Of a stretch of DNA of 64,000 nucleotides, positions 11,246-23,520 are shown piece after piece (the first letter of the stretch is position 1; each line of letters starts with the position of its first letter). Source of the stretch: Isoetes taiwanensis (Eukaryota; Streptophyta; Lycopodiopsida; Isoetales; Isoetaceae); assembly GCA_021234155.1 (NCBI GenBank), contig JAJEKV010000019.1:19777359-19841358 (forward strand). The letters run 5' to 3'. Position numbers and translations under genes: made by a program. A model generated the notes under the pieces. The model saw only the letters and a program-made list of their open reading frames with translations, was not told the origin of the DNA and searched no databases.

Positions 11246-13330
11246 TCACGCTGACGCTGATGCGGGCGGTGACGGGCCGCCATTTGTCCGAAGCGGCGCC
11301 TTTGTGGATCGGGACGCAGCTTTGATCAAGCGGGTCTGCTGCTTGGTCTTCTGGCGAGCCTTTGATGGCTGACCCGTGGCTGACTGTGGATCCTTGTTCT
11401 TGACCTGGTCCGTCGTATGCATGAATAGTCCTGTACCAGGAGGCACATGACTAACAACCACCTGCCACATAAGCACCCTAACCTTCGGTGGGGGAAGTGA
11501 GCTCCATGTCCACATCCAAACCGAGCGCCATCGAGAACCCTGAAAGTCGCAAAGACCACTTGCCCGGAAGGCAAAGGTGTCATGAATAGCCAAAGATCCC
11601 AGGTAAGACCGCACAAAGCAAGAAGACATAACATCCGGATGAACCTTCCAAACCTCGCCACCACATCATCCCGAGGGACTATAGGTATGTGTAGCGTATC
11701 AATACCCCACCACGTGCTCCCGTGATAGCCCTGGCCAATGCCTCTCAGTAAAGCGAGCTCGAAAGAACTCCCACGAAGCTAGCTGACCACCCCAATACCA
11801 ATCCTCCAAGGTGAGCACAGCAGCTCGCCTCCAACGGGCCTGCGTCCGAGCATGCACAGTGGTAGCGAAGAGAGGAACCCACAAGAACTGATCCCAAGCC
11901 ATAATCTAGCATAAACTGAGGCATAATCTAGCTGGAAAAGGACACGCACATGATCCCAAGCCCCCAACACTCCTGTGAGAAAAGGGGATGCATGTGGGAA
12001 AGGCCGGAGACCATACAACAGTGCCCAGGGCAACTCCACATGCACAGACGGCTTCCCAAACGCCACACAATGGCTAAAGAGACTCCAACAACAAATGTTG
12101 CCAAGACCAGGAGAAGATGCTCCATCCTGCAATGCTCCAAACAAACTTGGAGACCAACACCTTACTATGCGCGGCTAAATCCGCAATGGCCAAGCCCCCA
12201 TCCTCCCCCGGGGCGGAGACACTTCCACCAAGCCACTTTAACAACCGCCCCTTCATCATCCCCTCCCCACACAAAATTTCAACAATCTTATCCAAAGCCC
12301 GATCTTACCCTCGGAGCTAGCATCACAGATCTTTGTATACACATGAGTGCTACAAAGTCTTGACTTGGCAATAGTGATCCCTACCGCCATGGACAACTTG
12401 CTACCCTTCCACCAATTGAGGTGTTTCTGCAACCCCTGCAAAATCTCATCCCACACCCTCCCCATGGAAACATCCCCTCCAAAGGGAATACCCAACAGCT
12501 TAGTACATACATTACCTGGAAGCACCTCCCAAGGGAATAGAGCCAAACAAGGGGAGGCGGAGTCAGCTGGGCCCATAATACCTGAGAGCACTTACCCCAA
12601 TTCAGAAGAATGCCTGAGGCCAAGGAGAAAGTATGCAACAAACCCTTCACATTCCGCAAATTCCTCTCTTCTGCCACCAAGAAGAGGAAAGTGTCATCGG
12701 CAAACTGGTTAATTATCTGCTGGCTACCATCCCGCATCCAAGCCCATCCGCCACTCCCTCCTCCACCGCAGCCAAAAAAAATGAGACAAAGGTGCCTCCG
12801 CCACAATCGTAACAAAAAGCGGCCCAAAGGGCACCCTTGACGCACCCCTCTCGCCTAAGGAGAAAAGGCGGAGGGTTCACCCCGCACACCACCGTGGCAG
12901 TCTTGACCTATCGCGACTTCATGATCGTCAGAAAGCGTGGGACCACGCGATTAACGCTAACATCATGGCGCATAAGAACTCCCAACGGACACTATCGTAA
13001 AGCTTTGGCAAAGTCAAGCTTAAGATAGGCAATGCCCTCGTTCTTTTCCGCCCAATAAAGGCCCTCATAAGCTGCGGCAACATTAGTCAAAATGTTCCTC
13101 CCAGGGACAAACCCAGACTGCACCTTACTAATGGAAGAAGTCAACACCGGCTTCAACTTCTCTGCCAGGGCTTTCGCAATAATCTTATACACAGAGGACA
13201 ACAAGGAGATAGGCCTCCAATCATTAATAGTAGAAGGCTGCTTAACCTTAGGAATCAAGGAGATGCATGCGGTATTCAAGATCCTATCCATTTGAGAAGA
13301 CTGCAACAACTCATTGAGGCTTTTGTAATG
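11246..13330 (-). mobile_element. LINE fragment (L1-type), RT to zinc-finger region
   Basis: A minus-strand non-LTR retrotransposon piece. RT starts at about 13309 with ISLIPKVKQPSTINDWRPIS and YKIIAKALAEKLKPVL, then SGFVPGRNILTN and LKLDFAKA. It continues in another frame with MRQGCPLGRFLL and the catalytic FADDTFLFL (12381-12845). Later frames (11.3-12.3 kb) give the L1-type zf-RVT style region (PPPKVRVLMWQVVVSHV). The endonuclease and N-terminal parts are missing, so it is 5' truncated near 13.33 kb. Multiple frameshifts make it dead. Confidence 0.82.
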
Positions 13331-13688
13331 TTATTGAATGTTTTAGATTTAATATGCATTTGCACTTTTCTTTTCAAGATTAGTATGTCAAACAAACTAG
13401 AGTTTGCATTTGTAGGTTTGAAGTCTGCACATTAGTGCAATATACCAACATTCATTTAACAAGCCATAACAACAACTTACATCAGAGCAATATAATAACA
13501 TTCAAATCGAACACACTATAATTATAATACGCATGCATATTAGAGCAGTAAAACACCATAATAAGCCATAGTAAACAATATCTGAGCAACATCAACACCA
13601 AATGTGGTGAAGGCCTATCATCCTCTTCGTTCCCATTGTTGGCTTATTCGCTATATTTAAGGTCATTATTGACACGTTCTTAACTTAT
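13331..13688 (+). other. AT-rich non-coding stretch ending in a Helitron terminus
   Basis: No coding frame is seen. Because a plus-strand Helitron 3' end follows at 13689-13716, this is probably the 3' part of that Helitron. Its 5' end was not found. Confidence 0.4.
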
Positions 13689-13716
13689 GCCTAGCAACGC
13701 TGGGCACCGTTACTAG
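13689..13716 (+). mobile_element. Helitron 3' terminus (plus strand)
   Basis: The hairpin GCCTAGCAACGCTGGGC (13689-13705) is followed 8 bases later by CTAG and then T. Helitron 3' ends have a short hairpin about 10 bases before CTRR and insert before T. The hairpin is almost identical to those of the two complete Helitrons in this window, so all three belong to one family. Confidence 0.75.
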
Positions 13717-14078
13717 TGATGTGATATTGTTGTGGTGATCCCTCCCTTCGAGGTGGTTATGTATTTGATGTGATGTTATGTGCTTATGTTTATGCGCTTC
13801 CACAGCTAGGTTGGTCCCGAGGGAGACGGGGTGAATGACAAGTCACTAATAGAATATATAATATAGTTTGTCATGTTTTTTGTAACAGAAAGTACGTTAG
13901 CGGGTATATTTTTGTTGGCATCACAAAATATGATTTGTCACGGGTTACCAACGAAAAACCACTTGTAGCATGTTACAAAATATTATTCTGTAACATGTTA
14001 GTAATATAATATTTGTGACGTGTAACAAATTTTGATTGTATTTGTCGCACGTCACAAAATTATAATTTTTATACTATA
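13717..14078. other. AT-rich spacer with repeated TGTAACA/TGTTACA motifs
   Basis: No gene. Short motifs (TGTAACA, TGTTACA, CGTCACAAAAT) recur in both orientations, as in subterminal regions of DNA transposons, but no terminal inverted repeat could be paired. It sits between two Helitron 3' ends. Confidence 0.35.
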
Positions 14079-15088
14079 CTAGAAAAAGTGCCCAGCGTTG
14101 CTGGGCTTTTCACGGGCATAAGTTCAAAATTAAATAAAATATAAATTATATTTTACAAAGGCTATGTTTTGACGGTGCCCATATAAAACTATATACTATG
14201 TTCACATTCAAGCTTTGACAACATTTTATGTACAAATAAAAATTCTCCTTTTTTGGAAAGACTATGTGAATGTTTGTATGAGATCTTTTTTGGGGAAAAA
14301 CTCTATGTTCTTGAAAGACTGTGTGAATGTGGGTTGGCATGATTTAGACTATAAGCCAATTACATCTAATATGTTCTTTTTCTAGGGATGACGTTCGAAG
14401 AAGCTAAATAACGCACTATAGAGGTTATTTGAAGGCCATGCAACAAATAGCTAATTCGATGTTCAAATGGACATTTAGCCTTAATCACGTACGTGTTTCC
14501 TTTTTATTGAAGGACGTCATTTTATTCATGTATGTGTTCTGTGTATAGACTTTTTTTATTAGGTTTTCAATACTTTAAAGGAAATGCTAGTCCAATTTCG
14601 TGTACATTTTCTTACAAACTGTACTTTTCCAAATTTATATCTTATGCATCTGCATATGTAATTAGAACAGTGGCATATGACGTCATTTCTATTTAAGCTA
14701 GATTTCTATATTTTCACAATAACTTGTAATGTACCCATTTGAATTTCCGCAGAGAGCATATCCACATGAGAGAGTTCCAACCAGCTTGATGGTATTACAA
14801 AATCATCTATGAGTAGGACCATTGTGTGTTGGTCATGACCTGATAACATTGTCGGAGTGCGTAAACCAGCTTGAGTATAAGTAGAACCACAATATCATAA
14901 TCATCTATAAATAGAACCACAAGACAATGCTTATAGCCAGATACAGTCTTTGTTCATCTATGCTAAATTTTGATATTAATTTATCGCTCAGTTGTTGATG
15001 TTCTTGGATAAGAACTCAATGAAACTGAAATGGCTTAGCTATTTACAGGGTTTCTTATGCTTGTCCACATATTCCTCTTATCATATAG

Positions 15089-15266
15089 GTGCAGGTCAAG
15101 ATGTTGGGAAAAGCTGTGTGATAGCGACGATAAATGGCAAAAGGATCATGCTTGACTGTGGAATGCACATGGGCTATGAGGATGATCGCCGACATCCAGA
15201 CTTCTCGTTGATTTCCAAGGATGGAAATTTCACAAATAAAATAGCATGTGTTATTATAACTCATTT
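15089..15266 (+). pseudogene. CPSF73-II: Captured exon of CPSF73-II / INTS11-type nuclease
   Basis: The 178-bp exon encodes [37 protein letters not shown] and IACVIITHF. This is the start of the metallo-beta-lactamase fold of the INTS11/CPSF73-II branch. The CPSF73-I branch has a different LDCG-region sequence. The exon is framed by an acceptor (TCATATAG at 15088) and a perfect donor (GTAAGT from 15267), with phases that keep the frame. The family's zinc-binding HxHxDH motif would begin in the next exon, which I do not see. The exon is antisense to the Helitron. An open reading extends upstream through the acceptor but is intron-like. No other exon of this gene was recognised, so it is a captured single exon and not a working gene. 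Confidence 0.85.
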
Positions 15267-16082
15267 GTAAGTTATGATAAGAAGCCCTTGAATTCTACTA
15301 CGCATGTCATGTATGTATCAAATATGTCATATGTTAGAACATGCTGTTTGTAATTTCTGGGCAATTATTTGTTTACATAGTTGTATACATTATACACTCT
15401 TGTTTGCACGTGAGTTTCATAGCATACTGCTTTGCATCCCCTCAAGCTTCTCAAGTTATAAAACATTTCAAGCAATAAAATGCATCGGAATGGTACATGT
15501 ACTTAAGCATAACTACAGCAAGATTATGTGTATCAACTGCTGGTTGTGAAGGGCCAGGGTTATTAGGAATTGTTTGGTGAGAAACAATTACTTCCCAACA
15601 TATATCCTTCAATAGGCACAACCATAGAACTTGTGCCAACACGTTTGTCGAGCAATGAAGAAGATATCCACATCACAGCATTACTTGCATGCACCATATT
15701 ATAGAAAAATATGCTACAGCATAGGCTGTCCAAGTATAAGAACAGATATGTCATCTGCCAATTGTGGTCCAATAACAAGGAAAATGCAATCAAGGAGCAG
15801 ATAAGAGCTGTTTGTTCAGTGAGAGGTAAAGAAAAGACAAACAAATATGAACGTTCCATGTGCACTCATACTTATTTAACAGCAAAGATTCGGCATAAAA
15901 AGTTCATAAAACCTGTAGATTGCCATCATGTCTATTGCTTCGCCACTATGAGCTGGAGTCGGTTCTCCACTGTCATTTATAAAACCCTGCAACATGTGTA
16001 GAGACCATGCGAGACATGAAAAGACTTCCATAACTATGCAAATAAATATACACATAAAGCAGCAAATAAGCGACATCATGTC

Positions 16083-16340
16083 TCACTCTGCTTCTTCATC
16101 AATGAAGGGTTGCACCATTTTGAGTCGTTGCTTGCCTTTAAAAGAAAAAACTACATTTTAGAATAGTGATGAAGTAATGAGATGGCAAGCACGGAAACTC
16201 CATCATCCTTACATATTTGTAATGCATCTAACCCCAGATTTGGATTTGTTCTGCCCTTCTTCTTAACCAGCTGTCTTGGATGTGCATCTGGGCTTGTCAG
16301 CTCCCGTACTCGTCGTAAACGCTTTAACTTTCGTGGCTTA
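16083..16340 (-). pseudogene. Captured two-exon 3' end of an unidentified gene
   Basis: A minus-strand exon (from roughly 16340 to 16213) encodes a basic stretch (KPRKLKRLRRVRELTS, QLVKKKGRTNPNLG) and ends at a donor GTAAGG. A 77-bp intron ends in TTTAAAG, and a last exon (16135-16083) encodes KQRLKMVQPFIDEEAE and a stop. Frame is kept across the junction. The basic tract followed by an acidic C-terminus suggests a nuclear protein, but I do not recognise it. It lies inside the Helitron and probably derives from a captured gene. Confidence 0.5.
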
Positions 16341-17049
16341 CAGCTGGAGGCCAATCTTTCTGTAGTGCACATGTTGAGCATGATGGAAAGCTAATGGAGT
16401 TTTATTGCTTCCACAATCTGCAGCAGTAAGACATGCAGAGATTCAAAACAATGCAAGGCCCATTATTACAGTTTTTTTACGTTCCAAGCAGTTTCAAATG
16501 CCTCATATAGACCCATAGAACAATAGAAATAGAGGAATACTTTTGAAGCAAATTACTGAATAGCAAACTATAGAAGCTAAAACACTCCAACCGCCTCCCA
16601 TAACCATGTCTGTAATGAGCTGACAAAATTGTTATCACAATTTGGAGAAGTCAATTTGAAACATGCAAGTTAAAGAGCAAGACAGGAGACAACATGATGC
16701 CCAACCCACCAAGATAAGATTCTGCAGCAGAAAAGCAGATGTGTCAGTTCTTGTAGACAAATTCATGAAATGGATGGGTTAATTATGGTCTTACCTCTCT
16801 GCACCAAGACGTTCTCATCTCACACAAAGAAGAGTGCACAAAGATGTTCTCACACAATTTGCCAGGGTCTTTTGCAGAGATAGGGTTTGGCGTAATCAAC
16901 TTCTCAAAGCCACCATAATCAAGACAAAGATAGCTTCAACCTGTCGCCAAATTGTGGTGAAGCTGTGATCTGGAGGAAAGCACCCATCGCCACGAATCTT
17001 AGAATAACTACAACCATAAAATTAGTAGCCTCTCAGACAAGCTCCCAGG

Positions 17050-17366
17050 CACAACATCGAAGGCTATTTAAATCGACAAAAAATGCCTTGGCATCTCCAA
17101 AGCCAACATATATAAAGGCAACATCTACAAGCATCCCAACATAGTGCGTGTGTTGGCATGCACGAATGAAGAAGCCAGAACCTGCAAGCAAAGATATTGC
17201 TTTCTACTTTATAATTGTAAGGCTATGGTGGAGAAAACTGTGATGTATCTTACATGTGCAGGTTCTTCAATCTTGTGCACAATCCTGGCAGACATAGCCA
17301 TACTCTTCCATAACTGAAGTCTTATTTTAGAGCAGCTTTGTAATACTCTCTTTGGTGCATTTTGTC
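17050..17366 (-). pseudogene. Captured exon pair of an unidentified gene
   Basis: A minus-strand exon 17254-17366 has an acceptor (CTAACAG) and a donor (GTAAGA) and encodes KRVLQSCSKIRLQLWKS and MSARIVHKIEEPAH. The next exon begins at 17181 after TTGCTTGCAG and reads SGFFIRACQHTHYVGMLV. Good splice signals and open frames suggest captured exons, perhaps of the same gene as the piece at 16.1-16.3 kb. Function is unknown. Confidence 0.4.
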
Positions 17367-18595
17367 CTGTTAGTATCATTGTAAGTCTTGCAAACACCCA
17401 ATAGAGTCTTTCATGATGCCAGAGTTGGACAATGCATCATATTAATAAGTAAATCTTCTGATTCAGGGGCATCCGAGAAAACACACAAAGGCAGAGCAAA
17501 AATTCATACCTCTGCAAAGGGTTGCAACAATCATTTATCGCGAATAAGACCTACAACAACCCATGCTACGATGCCATACAATTAAAGCTGCACAAATGCC
17601 AAATGATGGATTTTAGTACAAAAGCTCCAGGAATGCAACATCAAATAAAATAAAGAATTTTGAACAGCACAATGCAGAGGCAAAATGCAAGACTCATAAG
17701 AACCCTCAATTGGGTACCACGAAGCCTGCAAAATCGGCCTTGCCTTTGTAACAGAGATTGCCAATACAAAAAGAGAATCTCCTCCAGCTTCCCAGATAAA
17801 CACAAGGATGATGCCACGAGGAGCCGAAACAGAAAACCGTGGAGATACACAGTGTATCTGCCGGAGGAGAATAGGTTTTGCAAAAGAATAAAGAAAGCGG
17901 AATCGTGCCAGAGGAAAATAATTTCAGACTCGAGGACACAAGCGATAAGCATTTGCACGGAAGTGAGTTAAGGAACAATTTCAGAATAAAGATGCGCACA
18001 GAAGCGCCAACATTCTTGTATACATGCTGATGCGAGAAAGGTCGCCATTACAAGTGATAACCCAGGTGTGATGCAGTGCAAAGAAGTACCGCATCCAGCA
18101 ATCCAGACAAAATCGTTCACACCGGTTTCTCGTCTGCATTGGCCTAGCCGAAAAGTCAAAATAATAACTAACAACTGAACGGCTCAAAATGAAAATTCTG
18201 GGAAAAAAATTGACGGCCGAGATGCTCTGCACACACTACATTTTGCTTTTATTACTATATATAGAAGATAGATAGATAGATATATAGATAAATTTGGATT
18301 TATCATGCCATAATTTTTATACTACATGAATTTGCATTTGTCATCTGCATGATTATTAGTTGTACCATAGTTGGTTGTCATGGATGTCAATTGCAAATAA
18401 ATTAAATTAAATTGGAGAAGGAGAAATAAAAGAATGGACTAAAAATTTAATTATATCATAGAAAATAAAGTGTACAAAAAGTATAATTCAAAGTGTTTCA
18501 ACACATTTATGCAGCATAACTACTGCCCCTATCGTCATCTCTATCAAAATAACCATGGCACATACGCCAAGGGGAATGCTATCACTAGTAGAATC

Positions 18596-18725
18596 CATGC
18601 GCCAAATAGTACCAGCAATGTCCTATAAGCACACATTAATCAATTCCTCTATCCCCACGCCATGCGCCAAATAGTACCAGTAATGTCCTATAAGCACACA
18701 TTAATCAATTCCTCTATCCCCACGC
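18596..18725. repeat. 65-bp tandem duplication
   Basis: Two copies, nearly identical, each starting CATGCGCCAAATAGTACCAG and ending in CTATCCCCACGC, lie head to tail. Only a base or so differs, so the duplication is recent compared with the surrounding decay. Confidence 0.85.
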
Positions 18726-18776
18726 CGCTTTATATATGTACGAGAGTACCCTAAATGCAACATTAAATGGGTCCTA

Positions 18777-19002
18777 CAAAATCTCATCCATCTATACTTG
18801 AACTTTAACATATTAGCATATGCAAAATAAATAAAATCCCTTAACTTCAAGAACCCTTATATGCTGCAAGTCTACTAGCCATTCTACATACAAAAGGATG
18901 CAAAATCCCATCCATCTATATTTGAATTAAACACGTTAGCATATGCAAAGTAACCCTTATAGAGCTTCAAGTCTAGCCGTCATTCTACATACAAAAGGAA
19001 GC
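18777..19002. repeat. About 124-bp imperfect tandem duplication
   Basis: Two diverged copies share CATCCATCTATA, TTAGCATATGCAAA, CTTCAAG and CATTCTACATACAAAAGGA in the same order. It is older than the 65-bp duplication next to it. Confidence 0.7.
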
Positions 19003-20199
19003 TTCTAGAGATGCAAAGGATCATGAAGATATTGTTTTCTAATGCCATGAAGATACTTTTAGAATATCTCAACTTTTATACAACACTAAAAAGGACAAGA
19101 GGAAATATGCATTTTAGGCTCTGTGACGAAGATATTATGGCATTTGCATTTCTTAAGATGCTGACAGGTGGACATGTAGTCTCAAAATAGGTTACTCGGA
19201 TGCAAGAGATTTAGGGTTTAGAGAAGAGAAGATTACCCACAAATTAATGCTATTACCTCAAGGCTCTGATATGGAACAACACATAACTTGCTAGTGTCAA
19301 ATCTATTTAGCACAATTTTAGTAAAGGAGATGCATGATGATTCCTTCTACCATTCCATAGATTTGTCAATTAGAAGACAGCTTGGTGGAGGTCGAGAGAA
19401 ACCGGAATAAAAGGTGTCAATTCTTCCTAGCAAAGTGCTTTTAGCGGGTCGATTTTGTAAGAACATCTATTGTATTCAAACTGGTCTTTCTGTACCTAAT
19501 GAGTTATTTCTTAGATCTGGTCAAGAACTTCTGTCTCAAATTTTGAGCAGATTATCTTAATCATTGCTTACATCTAAGCTTCTGAAAGGTTCCTAGCTTT
19601 GGATTTTGCCAACATCTTATTGTGACAAACCAATTGTGACAAACTAATTGTTTAGAATATGATAGTTAAAAATCCATGCTGCCAACAATTTGAATGCCCA
19701 AGTTCCATAAGCCCGATAACTGAAACAATATGGCTCTTTAACAAATCATATAAATCTTGTTTAAACAGAGAAATATTATTATACAACATGTTTTCATACA
19801 AACTAGAAATTCTGGGCATTTACAAAATGTTATATATCCTCAGATCTTGCCAAATATTGTAGATATTTATTTACACGCACAAAGCCAATACAAAAAACAC
19901 GCCTATCTCTTTGGATAACAAGAATAGACATCAGAGAAAATGATGAAAGATCTTTCGCTTTTTAAGCCTTGAAACATAAAAAACTCAATCAGATGCACAT
20001 AGACATCAAAAAAACATCCTAATGGTAAACTCATAAGAAGACTGCAACAAGAAAAAACATAGCAATAAATGGGTACCGAATTCGATTGTGCACAGAGCTA
20101 CTTGAACTATATGACTCTCGAGTTGAATCATCTCCGCTCAAACTGCATCTGGATAAACAGAGCCGCTTCACATGATCATCATTAGAGATGCCCATAATA

Positions 20200-23100
20200 A
20201 ATATAAATATAAATATATTGATCAAGCCATTTTGGGCTCCAGGCCTCTATGGCAAAAGGATACAAAATTTATTGTTCAAGATGCTCAATCCAGAGCACAT
20301 TCTAACTCAAAATCTTTCATGAACTCAAATAGATTCATTATATCTTTTCATTCTTTCCAAATAGCCTTCTCATACGAGCTTAAAATATGTGCTGGTATAT
20401 CAAAGAGATCTTTTAGAGAGGTTACCTGGATATCATAGACATCACGAATATGTGCATAAGAAGCACATCTCAGGAATGCATGCTCCTCTTTTTCAATTTC
20501 TAGCTCTAGACATGCAGGACACAACTCTGATTACGAGGAGTACCAGTCCACCTTCCAGTCTCTATATGGAGTGTATACGATGACAATCGTAGTTGAGAAA
20601 TAAGCATCCAGTTTTTCCTATCAATATTGGATAGGAGATACTTTTTTTCTTTGTATTCCTGCAAATCATTGACATTTGTAAGATAAAACTATTTTTTAAC
20701 CTCTTTTTCTTACTCCAATATCCACATTTTCTTGACAACTATTTCAGAAACCTGCGCGTGAACTTCCATGAACTTAAGCGAGACAGGCCAAGTTGCACTA
20801 CCCAGCCATCTTTTTGCCCAATGTTTGACCTCCGAATACCAATCTTTAACAATGGATTTCTCTAAAGCCAATCTAGGGTATCACAATCCATAGCAAGCAC
20901 CCTAGATATAGGTTATGGTCCTGCAAAGAGCTTCTACCTCAAGTGGAAGCATGCCTGCATCTGCCAACAACATTTCATATGGTGTTTCCCAAATTCTCCG
21001 AGTAAAAACCTCTTTTGGACCTTTTCGATTTCATCTCAGCTCTTCTTTGATAGGCATGCCCCCCAAATGGGACTACCATAAAGGATCACTAATTTCACTT
21101 GAACACCATATAGCAATCGTCTCAACTTCCAGTGATCGAAATTATTGATTTTACACTGATGAAGCATACTGTATAATGCCAGCATGCCCCCTGAAGCCCT
21201 CTTTTGGGCCGCCACATTCCATCTATAGTTCTGTGATACTTCAATACCAAGATATCTATACTCACTTACTTTCTGTAAAGGTATTCCTCCAATAGAGAAG
21301 ATTGCGGTATCATGCCCCCCAAACACCATAATTTTTGACTTATCTGTATTTATGGACAATCATTTTTCAACACAAAAAACATCCAAAACATTTAAATGCA
21401 GCTGTAAACCGCTTGTTGTTTTGGAGATTAGTACTATGTCATCCGCAAATAACAAAAGCTGAATAATATACTTCCCAAGTCTAACTCCAACACCACCAAG
21501 TCTGGCCAGCCAGCTCTCTAGCTCATCAATAAATAACCCGAAAAGGGTAGGGAAGCATGGACATCCTTGTTTTACACCAATTGTATTTGCAACTTTTTCT
21601 GTTCCAGCAAATGGAAAAGAGAGCTCTACTAGGACCTGTTTATACAAACAAGCTACCACATTTTTTCAATTCATCTGGGATACTAAGGTCATTTAGTCTC
21701 AAAGCAAGCTCTTTTCTACTAACCCTGTCAAATGCTTTTGTTAAATCAATAAAAGCCACATACCTTTTATTTCCAAAGCCTTTTGCTCCCCCTGCCATTA
21801 CTCACAAAGTAGCCAGATGATCTAATGTTGAGTGATTACTTCGGAAACCTGCCTATCCAATAGCTCTATTATCATGTTCATCAGTCCAAGAAGAAATCTT
21901 GTTCTCCAACATAGATGCAAAAAGTTAAGCAAAAACATTGCTTACCAAGATTGTTCGATAGTTCTTCACTTCATTCTTGCTTCCACATTTATAGATAGGA
22001 ATGGTCATATTAATACACCAATCACCTGGAAAATTGCCCTTTATAAGGCATTCATGTTAAGAGCATATGGAGTTTATCTCCTCCCCACTTAAACAATTCA
22101 ATCGAAAGCCCATTTGAATTGCTAGCTTTGCCATTGTTCATTTTCCGTAGAGCACATTCCACATCTGCCACGGAGAATATTTCTTTAGACTCTCCTGCAA
22201 ATAATATTTGCTCTACCTCAGGAGTACGATAGAGTTCCTTTATCCAGTTTAAAAGATCTTCTTTTGAGATGTCACCTACTGTCCCCATTTTTTTTTATGC
22301 AGTACTAAAATCGTTTAGGGTCTATCTTTTATGTGCATCATACTTTCCTGATGTCTTCTGCACCAGTCCCTTTTTTTACGTTTAACCAACACCCTATATT
22401 GCTTGATCTTGGCCTGGTTCCCCGATTTAATACACATTGTTTTAGCCGCAAAACATTCTGCATCAAACCATTTGCTTTTCCCCTAGCTGTTTTTCATGTT
22501 TTTCTTGGTCAAACCAAAAATAGAACTTGTTGTTTGCAGTATTAGATTGGTCAATACCTCATTCTTTTGCTCTAATGTGCCTGACAGCAAAGTCTGGAAA
22601 GCTTATCATCAAGCAAACGTCCATAATCTCCAGCCTTCTTATAAGTCACTCTTATTTTGGGCGGCAGTACCAATTTTGGTGACTTCTTATGCTTCAATGC
22701 AGCTAGGGTAAACCCAAGCGGAGCGTGTTCTGAGTCAGGGTTCCTTGCCAAGACTTTAAAATCTGAAATAATATCAATACCAGGGGGGTCTCCTATTAGA
22801 TAATCCACAACACTACTGCCATTGGGCTGGTGACATGTGAAATCCCCTGATCCTGGAAACTGTGTAATGCCATTGTATAAAACAAAGTTAAAGAATTCAC
22901 ACATAGTGATCATGTGTTTGCCCATCTTATTGAATATCATATCCACAGATTTATGAGACCAAGACTTTGTATCATTTGTTTGTTCTAGTAACCATAAAGG
23001 ATTACCTTCTCCAGAAAGGAGTGTCGCTTGCTTGGTGCCAGTATGACCATTAAGATCTCTGGTTATATAGACATGCCCATGCTCTTTAAAGCATGCAATA

Positions 23101-23520
23101 TCAGCCGATAAGTGTATAAAAGGATCCTCTCCATTTAATCCATCTATTGAATACACTGGTGCAGGATGTGGATCCAGAGGTGCAAATTAGACACATGCCA
23201 CATAGCATTCAAATCTAGAAGAAGCAATTTTTATCCACATAATTTGATTATATTTATCCTTACCTACAACTGTAACAGATTGTGTATGTCATCTTTCAAG
23301 TAGCACGCAATTCCACCCCAACCTCTTCTGCTAACACCTTGTAAATTCCAGACTGAATCAAGTAAAGTAAAACCTGGGATATCTAAAAACTTGTTAGACT
23401 CGTGTTCCCAAGTTTCAGTAAACAACAATATATCATAATCATAATAAAATGAATTACTCAAAATTTTTTATTCATAGAAACCGTGTATATTCCGTACAAA
23501 CAACTTGAGGGCCTTGCTTC
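20200..23520 (-). mobile_element. Degenerate LINE with endonuclease and RT
   Basis: On the minus strand an AP-type endonuclease comes first: DILLFTETWEH (23264-23461), then ITRDLNGHTG and SSVVDYLIGDP (22572-23156). RT follows: a frame with NGKASNSNGLSIELFKWGG (22052-22288), then scattered pieces including AGFRSNHSTLDHL, GVKQGCPCFPTLFGLFIDEL and the catalytic LLLFADDIVLISK (21360-21659). Next is the thumb region VSEYRYLGIEVSQNYRWNV (21036-21359). Many stops separate these blocks. The RT wording (AxLLKWAG-like, VGVKQGCP-FGLFIDELE) matches that of the LINE at 59.5-61.8 kb more than the L1-type LINEs here, so it is probably the same clade. The 3' border near 20.2 kb is approximate. Confidence 0.8.

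Larger units (their letters stand above)
14079..18268 (-). mobile_element. Complete non-autonomous Helitron with captured exons
   Basis: On the minus strand the element starts TCTTCTATATATAGTAATAA at 18268, preceded by A. It ends with hairpin GCCCAGCAACGCTGGGC (14090-14106), a short spacer and CTAG at 14079, followed by T. TC start, CTRR end, 3' hairpin and A|T target all match Helitron rules. At about 4.19 kb it has no Rep or helicase frame, so it would need an autonomous partner. It carries a CPSF73-II exon on the plus strand and at least three minus-strand exon-like pieces, so host DNA was captured. The target site lies in a GATA-rich run, so the 5' border could shift by a few bases. Confidence 0.82.
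18269..20200. other. AT-rich spacer without a gene
   Basis: No convincing coding frame, transposon end or RNA gene is visible. The only structure is a GATA-rich run at its left edge and two short tandem duplications listed separately. Confidence 0.5.

Noticed and set aside
15304-15549. Plus-strand frame after the CPSF73-II exon as its continuation
   Set aside because: It follows a strong donor site and lacks the zinc-binding HxHxDH motif expected next in this nuclease family; it is intron-like DNA.
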